Shown here: one piece after another, positions 7,495 through 13,453 of the stretch
Layout: the number at the start of each line of letters is the position of its first letter
Numbering within the stretch: the stretch's first letter is position 1
Assembly: GCA_037139095.1 (NCBI GenBank)
Contig: JBAXHD010000045.1
Location: 1 to 20,157 of the forward strand
From: WLMZ01 sp037139095
GTDB lineage: Bacteria > Actinomycetota > Acidimicrobiia > Acidimicrobiales > Ilumatobacteraceae
Length of the DNA: 20,157 nucleotides
Reading direction: 5' to 3'
The notes under the pieces: generated by a model
The model's input: the letters and a program-made list of their open reading frames with translations, nothing else
Told to the model about the DNA's origin: nothing
The model's database searches: none
Translations under genes and position numbers: made by a program

Positions 7495-8089
7495 TTGCTT
7501 CGTTTCCTTCGTCGTTGCTCTCGTGGTTGTCGTTCTTCCAAGTGCCCGAGCCTGCGTGCGATGTTGAACTCGATTGCGAGGTCGTCGACACGGCACCTAC
7601 GGTGCGGCTTTGGTTTGGAGCAAACGTGGGGGGTACTGCGGAGTTTGGCTCGGAACCGAGGTCGCCGGGCTGTTGAATCACAATGGATGGAGCGGTCGCA
7701 TCTGGCGACGCAGCGAGGCCAGCGGCGAGGGTGGCAGTTACGGATGTCTGTATTTCGCCAGCCACGCTCGAGGCGATAAACGTGACGATCTGTGTGCTGT
7801 CGGTGAGTGTCACGGTCACGCTTGATGCGGCAGGCGATGTGGAGACCAACGACCAACCGGCGTTTGGTGTTACAGAGATGACGGTGATGGTTCCGCCTGC
7901 CGATGACAACGAGATCCGAGCGGCGCTGCCCACTTGGTACACCGCTGTGTGGGGGGCCGTGAGATCGGGCACTGGCGCCGATGATTGCGGGTTTGAACCC
8001 GAGTTCATTACTGCTCCGGCCATGACGACGGCGGAGCCAGTGCCAAGTGCACCTACTACTGATACGGCGGTGAGCCAAGACTTCTTCAT
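7484..8089 (-). CDS. Exported protein of unknown function, first gene of the apbE operon
   Basis: The 201-residue protein begins MKKSW, followed by a long hydrophobic segment (TAVSVVGALGTGSAVVMAGAV), a Sec signal peptide or anchor with possible cleavage near Ala-Gly-Ala. The central part (about 50-130) has alternating beta-type sequence (VYQVGSAARISLS, TITVISVTPNAGWSLV, VTVTLTDSTQIVTFIAS), suggesting a small beta-sandwich. The C-terminus is a hydrophilic Ser-rich and then Asn/Asp/Glu-rich tail (KNDNHESNDEGNEANDD). No Cys, heme or flavin motif is visible. A strong Shine-Dalgarno, GAGGAG on the minus strand at 8103-8098, lies 8 bases before the ATG at 8089, making this the likely operon leader. 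The 3' end overlaps the next gene by 11 bases. The function is not known; the context suggests an envelope redox system. Confidence 0.75.
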   Translation of the reverse strand: MKKSWLTAVSVVGALGTGSAVVMAGAVMNSGSNPQSSAPVPDLTAPHTAVYQVGSAARISLSSAGGTITVISVTPNAGWSLVSTSPAASSVTVTLTDSTQIVTFIASSVAGEIQTSVTATLAAGLAASPDATAPSIVIQQPGDLGSEPNSAVPPTFAPNQSRTVGAVSTTSQSSSTSHAGSGTWKNDNHESNDEGNEANDD

Positions 8090-8240
8090 GGTTCGAACTC
8101 CTCAATCGGTGTTGCTTGTGCTCTCATCCAACAGTGGTATCGGCGCAACGTCATCCCCCCTTGACCCAAGAAACGTTAAAGAACCATCTCGGCCATCGGG
8201 GCGTTTGTGGCGGACTTGACCTGAGCCAGACAGAGCAATT

Positions 8241-8259
8241 TGGCGGAGAGATATCGCCA
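8241..8259. promoter_or_regulatory. Small inverted repeat in the divergent control region
   Basis: TGGCG and CGCCA form 5-bp perfect arms around a 9-base A/G/T-rich centre. It could be an operator half-site pair or a weak hairpin; the arms are short enough to arise by chance. Confidence 0.25.
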
Positions 8260-8264
8260 CAGTT

Positions 8265-8280
8265 TGTGAGCCGATTCACA
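8265..8280. promoter_or_regulatory. CRP/GlxR-type operator (TGTGA-N6-TCACA)
   Basis: Both half-sites of the CRP-family consensus are perfect: TGTGA at 8265-8269, a six-base spacer GCCGAT, and TCACA at 8276-8280. It lies in the 213-base gap between the divergent apbE-type operon and nuoA, 22 bases upstream of the nuoA ATG. In actinobacteria CRP-like regulators (GlxR in Corynebacterium, Crp in Mycobacterium) bind this consensus and control respiratory genes. The closeness to nuoA suggests repression, or a transcription start further upstream. The rest of the gap shows no clear promoter boxes; TTGACC at 8216-8221 is a possible -35 without a good partner. Confidence 0.6.
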
Positions 8281-8302
8281 CTGCGTAGTAGCTTCATGTC
8301 CG

Positions 8303-8668
8303 ATGTCCAACTTTCTCCGGGATTACCTCACCGTTATCTGGTTCGGCGGAGCAGCCTTGCTGCTCGCCGCGCTCTTGTTGGCTATCTCGGCGGCAATCCG
8401 TCCGAACAAGCCCAACTACGAAAAATTGCTGACCTACGAAAGTGGCGTCGATCCCGTTGGCCACGGTTGGTCGCAGAGCCAGATTCGTTATTACGTGTTC
8501 GCTCTGCTCTTCGTGGTGTTCGACGTCGAAGCAGTGTTTATCTTCCCGTGGGCCACGCAGCTCGAGCGCTATAGCGGCTTTGGCTTGGTCGAGATGGGTA
8601 TCTTCGTTTTCGTGCTTGTGCTCGGTCTCGTCTACGCATGGCGCAAGGGCGTCCTGCGATGGGTGTAG
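8303..8668 (+). CDS. nuoA: Complex I subunit NuoA (ND3 homologue)
   Basis: A 121-residue, three-helix membrane protein containing the ND3 core: YESGVDPVGHGWSQSQIRYYVFALLFVVFDVEAVFIFPWA at about 46-85. The loop between helices 1 and 2 lines the quinone cavity, and the helix with FDVEAVF carries conserved acidic residues. It opens the operon with the order A-B-C-D-H-I-J-K-L-M-N. The ATG at 8303 has no strong Shine-Dalgarno. Length is normal. The product belongs to the junction between the peripheral arm and the membrane arm. Confidence 0.95.
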   Translation: MSNFLRDYLTVIWFGGAALLLAALLLAISAAIRPNKPNYEKLLTYESGVDPVGHGWSQSQIRYYVFALLFVVFDVEAVFIFPWATQLERYSGFGLVEMGIFVFVLVLGLVYAWRKGVLRWV

Positions 8669-8734
8669 CTCAAGCAATGACACTGATCACCTGCACAACT
8701 CCGGCGATGACACCCAAGAAAGTGGCGTGCTGAT

Positions 8735-9262
8735 ATGGGCCTCGTTGACCGCGGCCGGCTGCCCAAGCCGCTCACACAACTCTTCAATATGGGTCGCTCG
8801 TACAGCCTTTGGGTGTACCAGTGGGGACTCGCCTGTTGCGCCATCGAGATGGGCGCCGCCTTCGGTTCGCCTCGCTACGACGTGATGCGCCTCGGCGTTA
8901 TCCCGCTGCCAGCAAGCCCACGCCAAGCCGACCTCGTGGTGATTTCCGGAACGGTCACCGACAAGATGGCTCCAGCTATCAAGCGTCTGTACGAACAGAT
9001 GCCCGAGCCCAAGTACGTCATCAGCATGGGCTCATGCGCCAACTGCGGCGGCCCGTACTGGGATAGCTACTCGGTCACCAAGGGCGTCGATCAGATCATT
9101 CCCGTTGATATCTATGTGCCTGGCTGCCCACCTCGACCCGAGGCGCTGCTCGAAGGTGTTGTGCTGCTGCAGCAACGCATCAAGAACGAAGATATGGGCG
9201 CCCGCTGGCGCGGGGAGGGCTACGTGCCGTTGAACCGAGGTGAGCCAATTGTCGTCAACTGA
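8735..9262 (+). CDS. nuoB: Complex I subunit NuoB (PSST, cluster N2)
   Basis: The 175-residue protein carries the N2 [4Fe-4S] ligands: the tandem Cys34-Cys35 in GLACCAIEMG, Cys101 in MGSCANCGG, and Cys131 in VPGCPPRPEAL. It has one extra cysteine, Cys104, directly after the third ligand, where many homologues have Ser or Gly. N2 passes electrons to quinone together with NuoD. The ATG at 8735 is the first possible start after an in-frame TGA at 8708. A 66-base gap separates it from nuoA, the largest in the operon; that gap holds only an 18-codon frame (8677-8733) that I do not regard as a gene. The 3' end overlaps nuoC by 23 bases. Confidence 0.95.
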   Translation: MGLVDRGRLPKPLTQLFNMGRSYSLWVYQWGLACCAIEMGAAFGSPRYDVMRLGVIPLPASPRQADLVVISGTVTDKMAPAIKRLYEQMPEPKYVISMGSCANCGGPYWDSYSVTKGVDQIIPVDIYVPGCPPRPEALLEGVVLLQQRIKNEDMGARWRGEGYVPLNRGEPIVVN

Positions 9263-9911
9263 TACTCCTCTCGCAGCCTTGCCAGGCGATTCATTGCGCG
9301 AGCGCGCAGTCGATCAACTGCGTGCCGAACTCGGCGATGCGCTGATTGACACACTGGTCAAGCCCGGCGACGATGTCTGGGTGCGAGTCCGCGCCGATGC
9401 GTGGCGTGAAGCTGGCATTGCATTGCGCGACGTTGTCGGCCTCGACTACTTCTGCTTTTTGTCGGCCATCGACTGGATGCCGTCGCCCTATGGCCGCGGC
9501 GAAGACGACCCAACGCAGCCTCAAGCCGAGCGCGATATGAGCATTCGTCAGGGCTACACCGGCGGCGAGACTCGCTTTCAGTTGTTCGCTCGGGCCTGCA
9601 GCACCGCACTCCATTTCGGTGTCACCATCAAGGCCGACATTGCCGACGACATGACCATGCCAACCTGGATCCCTTGCTATGCCGGGGCCAATTGGCACGA
9701 GCGCGAGGCTCACGAAATGTTCGGCATCAACTTTGCTGGGCACCCCGACCTGCGCAATATGTATCTCCCAAGTGGCTTCGAGGGACACCCAATGCGTAAA
9801 GACTTCCCGTTGTTGGCTCGCATGGTGAAGCCGTGGCCAGGCATCGTCGATGTCGAACCGCTGCCAGGCGAACCGGCCGACGACTCTGATGCAACTGGCG
9901 GCGAATCATGA
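9240..9911 (+). CDS. nuoC: Complex I subunit NuoC (30 kDa)
   Basis: The 223-residue hydrophilic protein has the 30-kDa signature NWHEREAHEMFGINFAGHPDLRNMYLP at about 151-177, followed by the segment FEGHPMRKDFPL. It packs against NuoD in the peripheral arm and has no cofactor. The start is taken as GTG at 9240 inside the end of nuoB; a later TTG at 9249 is possible, and the first residues are not conserved. NuoC is separate from NuoD here, unlike the fused E. coli NuoCD. It ends in an ATGA overlap with nuoD. Confidence 0.94.
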   Translation: MSQLSSTDTPLAALPGDSLRERAVDQLRAELGDALIDTLVKPGDDVWVRVRADAWREAGIALRDVVGLDYFCFLSAIDWMPSPYGRGEDDPTQPQAERDMSIRQGYTGGETRFQLFARACSTALHFGVTIKADIADDMTMPTWIPCYAGANWHEREAHEMFGINFAGHPDLRNMYLPSGFEGHPMRKDFPLLARMVKPWPGIVDVEPLPGEPADDSDATGGES

Positions 9912-11080
9912 CCATGCTCGGTGACCGTCAGCGTTTGGCCTACATCGCGTCGCAAGCCGCCGATGCTCGCCTCAACGTCGAACTCGAAACAGAGGGCATG
10001 ACCCTCAACATTGGTCCGCAGCACCCTGCTACTCACGGCACGTTGCGCATTATCTGTCGTCTCGATGGCGAGCAGGTTGTGTGGGCCGAGCCATCTGCGG
10101 GCTACATGCACCGGGGCTACGAAAAGCTCACCGAGGTGCGTACCTTCCCGCAGGTCACCTCACTGGTGAACCGCATCGACTGGCTGGGCAGCTTCGCCAA
10201 CGAAGTTCCGTTCATTCTCGCCGCCGAGAAGCTGATGGATATCGAGGCGCCACCGCGTGCGCAGCACATTCGCACAATCTTGTTCGAGCTCAGTCGCATC
10301 GCCAACGTGTCGTTGTTCCTTGGCGATCTTGGTGTGCAGCTCGGCGCAATCACGCCAGTGTTCATGGCATTCCGAGATCGCGAATACGTGCTCAACCTCA
10401 TCGAGAGCGCCACTGGCGGCCGCTTCCACCCCAACTTCGACCGCATTGGCGGCCTCAAAGACGACCTGCCGAAGGGCTGGATCGAAGAGACCCGCAGCGT
10501 GATGCGCAAGCTGCGCACGTTCTGCGACGAGATCGACGATCTGCTGTTTGGCAACGAGATCTTCCAGAGCCGCACACGCGGCATTGGTGTCATCCCCAAA
10601 GACGTGGCACTGCAATACGGCATGTCGGGTGCCAACCTGCGCGCGAGCGGCGTCGATTACGACCTTCGTCGTGATCAGAAGATCGCCATGGCCTGGGACA
10701 AGGTCGATTTCAAGGTCTGGACCCATCCAGATGGCGACAGTTTCGCCCGATGCTGGGTCCGTCTGCAGGAAACCCGCGAGGCAACCCTCATCGTTGAGAA
10801 ATTGCTCGACACGCTGCCGGCCGGTCCGGTGATGGCCAAGGTGCCGCGCATCATCAAGGTGCCCGAAGGCGAAGCTTGGGTCAGCACCGAAAACCCACTC
10901 GGCGAGATGGGTTACTACGTGGTGAGCAAGGGTGATCTGGGCCCGTTCCGCGTGAAGATCCGCTCGGCCAGCTTCAACAACATCTCGATCGTGCCGTGGC
11001 TGCTGCGCGGTGTGTACGTCCCCGACGTCATCACCATCTTGGCGTCGCTGTACTTCATTCTCGGAGACATCGACCGCTGA
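9908..11080 (+). CDS. nuoD: Complex I subunit NuoD (49 kDa) with unusual quinone-site residues
   Basis: The 390-residue protein is clearly the 49-kDa subunit: GPQHPATHGTLR (36-47), AGYMHRGYEK (64-73), EVPFILAAEKL (99-109), PPRAQHIRTILFELSRI (115-131) and a C-terminal GDIDR. His43 matches the quinone-site His (bovine 59, Thermus 38). At the exact family spacing from it, position 92 is Trp where Tyr is expected (bovine Tyr108, Thermus Tyr87), and position 144 is Gln where Asp is expected (bovine Asp160, Thermus Asp139). Near the C-terminus Tyr382 replaces the Asp usually found eight residues before the final Arg. Arg69 is the equivalent of bovine Arg85. The gene has no internal defect and overlaps its neighbours (ATGA with nuoC, TGATG with nuoH), so it looks functional rather than decaying. 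Confidence 0.95.
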   Translation: MTMLGDRQRLAYIASQAADARLNVELETEGMTLNIGPQHPATHGTLRIICRLDGEQVVWAEPSAGYMHRGYEKLTEVRTFPQVTSLVNRIDWLGSFANEVPFILAAEKLMDIEAPPRAQHIRTILFELSRIANVSLFLGDLGVQLGAITPVFMAFRDREYVLNLIESATGGRFHPNFDRIGGLKDDLPKGWIEETRSVMRKLRTFCDEIDDLLFGNEIFQSRTRGIGVIPKDVALQYGMSGANLRASGVDYDLRRDQKIAMAWDKVDFKVWTHPDGDSFARCWVRLQETREATLIVEKLLDTLPAGPVMAKVPRIIKVPEGEAWVSTENPLGEMGYYVVSKGDLGPFRVKIRSASFNNISIVPWLLRGVYVPDVITILASLYFILGDIDR

Positions 11081-12129
11081 TGATGCTTGCAGTTCACTTT
11101 CCCTACTGGGCACAGTCGTTGCTCCGGGTGCTTGGCGGCTTAGTCGCCGTCTTGCTGCCTGCGGGCACCATTGTCTACCTCTTTTTGTTCAAGATGATGA
11201 GTTTCATGCAGAGCCGGCTCGGGCCGATGGAAGCTGGGCCGTATGGCTCGATGCAGTTGTTTGCCGAGGTTGGCAAGTGGTTGCAAAAAGAAGACATCAT
11301 GCCCGAGAAGGCCGATCACTCGATCTTCAAGATTGCGCCGCTCATCGTGCTCGCCAGCACGTTCCTGCTCGTCGCCGTGGTGCCGTTCGGTCCCGATGCG
11401 TGGTTCACCAACTTTGAGACCGGTGTGTTTTACGCATTGGCCGTGAGCTCGGTCAGCGTGCTCGGCATCCTTATTGCTGGCTGGTCCAGCGCCAACAAGT
11501 ACTCACTGCTCGGTGGCCTGCGCGCCGCAGGTCAGCTCATTGCCTACGAGTTGCCGATGGTGCTCGCCGTGGTCGGCGTTGTCATCCAAGCCGGCACGAT
11601 GAACCTGCAAAAGATCGTGGTGGCGCAAAACGCCGGCGAGATCTTTGGCTGGAACGGCCTCGGCAATCCATACATCATCACCCAGTTCATCGGGTTCGCA
11701 GTGTTCATGATTGCCGTACAAGCCGAGCTCACTCAGGCCCCGTTCGACATGCCCATTGCTGAGTCCGAACTCGTGTCTGGTTACATGACCGAGTATTCGG
11801 GCTTTCGCTTCCTCATCTTCTTCATCGCCGAGTTCGCAACTGCCGGTGTGTTCGCACTCATTGCTTCGGTGCTGTTCCTCGGTGGTTGGGGAATTCCGTT
11901 CAGCTGGTTCGGCTGGCACAACATCGATCAGGTCGCTAACTGGATGAACATTGTCGGCCCGCTGATCATGTTCACCAAGATGATGGGACTCGTCTTCCTC
12001 ATCATGTGGATCCGATTCAGCTATCCCCGTTTCCGCGAAGATCAATTGCAGCGGTTCGCCTGGAAGGTGCTCATTCCTGTGTCGCTCGGCAACATCATGC
12101 TCACTGCTGTCTTGAAAGTGTTGTTCTGA
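11080..12129 (+). CDS. nuoH: Complex I subunit NuoH (ND1 homologue)
   Basis: A 349-residue protein with about eight membrane helices that forms the quinone chamber roof and connects the arms. The key segment AESELVSGYMTEYSGFRF supplies the acidic channel, and the N-terminal SRLGPMEAGPYG loop is the usual family loop. The following segment reads MQLFAEVGK, where most homologues have QPxAD. The start is one of two adjacent ATGs (11080 or 11083); the first overlaps the nuoD stop by one base. A longer upstream frame exists but lies wholly within nuoD. It follows nuoD directly, where other operons place nuoE, nuoF and nuoG. Confidence 0.94.
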   Translation: MMLAVHFPYWAQSLLRVLGGLVAVLLPAGTIVYLFLFKMMSFMQSRLGPMEAGPYGSMQLFAEVGKWLQKEDIMPEKADHSIFKIAPLIVLASTFLLVAVVPFGPDAWFTNFETGVFYALAVSSVSVLGILIAGWSSANKYSLLGGLRAAGQLIAYELPMVLAVVGVVIQAGTMNLQKIVVAQNAGEIFGWNGLGNPYIITQFIGFAVFMIAVQAELTQAPFDMPIAESELVSGYMTEYSGFRFLIFFIAEFATAGVFALIASVLFLGGWGIPFSWFGWHNIDQVANWMNIVGPLIMFTKMMGLVFLIMWIRFSYPRFREDQLQRFAWKVLIPVSLGNIMLTAVLKVLF

Positions 12130-12629
12130 TGGGTCTCAAGCCAAAGGTTCCCGGCCTCGTCAAGGGTCTCGGTGTCACGTTCAACACGATGATGGCCACC
12201 ATCACCAAGGGTGCCAACACCGTTCAGTACCCACACGAAAAAGAAGCCCCGCCGCTTCGTGCGCGTGGTGTTATTGCCCTTCGCGAAGACAACTGCACCT
12301 CGTGCATGCTGTGCGCGCGTAGCTGCCCTGACTGGTGCATCTACATCGAAGGCCACAAAGAACTTGCTCCGCCCCGTCGGGCCGGCGGCGCACCACGCAA
12401 GGTCAACAAGCTCGACCGGTTCGACATCGATTACGCGTTGTGCATGTATTGCGGTATCTGCGTTGAGGTGTGCCCATTCGATGCGTTGTTCTGGAGTCCC
12501 GAGTACGAATACAGCGAGCCAAAGATTGCCGACTTGTTGCACGACAAGACCAAGCTTGGCGAGTGGATGGAAACCGTTCCCGAAGCTCCCGAGCTCGAGG
12601 TCGGCGCCGATAAGAAAGGCAAGAAATGA
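12129..12629 (+). CDS. nuoI: Complex I subunit NuoI (two [4Fe-4S], TYKY)
   Basis: The 166-residue protein has two ferredoxin motifs. Cys56, Cys59, Cys62 and Cys66 are in NCTSCMLCARSCP, and Cys105, Cys108, Cys111 and Cys115 are in LCMYCGICVEVCP. They hold clusters N6a and N6b, which deliver electrons to N2 in NuoB. An additional Cys70 follows the first motif. A Lys-rich tail (ADKKGKK) ends the protein. The ATG at 12129 overlaps the nuoH stop by one base (TGATG). With nuoEFG missing, NuoI would be the most exposed entry point for electrons from an external donor; that is inference. Confidence 0.95.
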   Translation: MGLKPKVPGLVKGLGVTFNTMMATITKGANTVQYPHEKEAPPLRARGVIALREDNCTSCMLCARSCPDWCIYIEGHKELAPPRRAGGAPRKVNKLDRFDIDYALCMYCGICVEVCPFDALFWSPEYEYSEPKIADLLHDKTKLGEWMETVPEAPELEVGADKKGKK

Positions 12630-13144
12630 TGCTTGCCGAAACCTTGGTCGCCCAAAACATTTCGTTCGGCATCATCGCTGCAGTGATGGTGGTCGGGGCC
12701 ATTCGCGTTGTCACCAGCAAGAACGTGGTGCACGCCGCGTTGTGGCTCGTGTGTGTGTTGGCTGGCGCTGCTGCGCAGTACCTGTTGGTCTACGCCGAGT
12801 TCGTTGCCATCACCCAGATCTTGGTCTACGTGGGCGCCGTCATGGTGCTGTTCTTGTTCGGTGTCATGCTCACCCGAGCCCGCATCGGTACCGAGAACGA
12901 CCTCAACAATAAGAACTGGGCGCTGGGCATTCCGGTTGCGCTCACCATGTTCGCGGCGATGGCCATTGCTTTGGTGGGCGGCTTCAAAGACGAGAAGCTT
13001 CCTTCGCCATCAAAGGCAGTTCGCATCGATACGCAAGCCGTCTCTGACGCAATCTTCAAGCCCTACTTGCTGCCGTTCTGGGCGCTCTCGTTCGTGTTGC
13101 TCGTCGCCGTCATCGGCGCCATTGTCTTGGCCCGTAAGGATTGA
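12626..13144 (+). CDS. nuoJ: Complex I subunit NuoJ (ND6 homologue)
   Basis: A 172-residue membrane protein with about five helices. The stretch YAEFVAITQILVYVGAVMVLFLFGVML (about 54-80) contains the ND6 helix-3 pattern (VYVGAVMVLFLF), which forms the pi-bulge important for coupling. ATGATG at 12626 gives two start options, the first overlapping the nuoI stop. A moderately long hydrophilic loop (about 112-140) precedes the last helix. Confidence 0.93.
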   Translation: MMLAETLVAQNISFGIIAAVMVVGAIRVVTSKNVVHAALWLVCVLAGAAAQYLLVYAEFVAITQILVYVGAVMVLFLFGVMLTRARIGTENDLNNKNWALGIPVALTMFAAMAIALVGGFKDEKLPSPSKAVRIDTQAVSDAIFKPYLLPFWALSFVLLVAVIGAIVLARKD

Positions 13145-13150
13145 TGCCCA

Positions 13151-13450
13151 ATGCTGATTAATGAATTCCTCCTCCTCGGTGCCGTGCTGTTCTGCATCGG
13201 TGTTTATGGCGTCATCGCTCGCAAGAACGCAGTGATGGTGCTGATGGCCATCGAGCTCATTCTCAACGCAGTGAACCTCAACTTGTTGGCCTTCGCCTTG
13301 CGCAACGGCAGCCCCGATGGCCACGTCTTTGCGCTCTACGTCATTGCCGTTGCCGCCGCCGAAGTTGGCGTCGGTCTTGGCTTGGTTCTGCTGATTTACC
13401 GCAACAAGCGCACCATCGCACTTGACGAACTCTCTGAGATGAAGGGCTGA
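13151..13450 (+). CDS. nuoK: Complex I subunit NuoK (ND4L homologue)
   Basis: A 99-residue, three-helix protein with the family segments GVYGVIARKNAVMVLMAIELILNAVNLN and YVIAVAAAEVGVGLGLVLLIYR, including the two membrane Glu residues (in AIELI and AAEVG) of the proton path. The gap to nuoJ is 6 bases and to nuoL 3 bases. The ATG at 13151 fits the family N-terminus. Confidence 0.95.
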   Translation: MLINEFLLLGAVLFCIGVYGVIARKNAVMVLMAIELILNAVNLNLLAFALRNGSPDGHVFALYVIAVAAAEVGVGLGLVLLIYRNKRTIALDELSEMKG

Positions 13451-13453
13451 GCC

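Noticed and set aside
8161..8244. TTGACC boxes (8161 and 8216) as nuo promoter -35 elements
   Set aside because: Neither has an acceptable -10 at 16-18 bases, so I do not annotate a promoter.
8677..8733. An 18-codon frame in the nuoA-nuoB gap, ending just before the nuoB ATG
   Set aside because: It is too short, has no ribosome site or recognisable product, and could occur by chance.
11078..11083. Remnants of nuoE, nuoF or nuoG between nuoD and nuoH
   Set aside because: The stop of nuoD and the start of nuoH overlap, so there is no space for any remnant.
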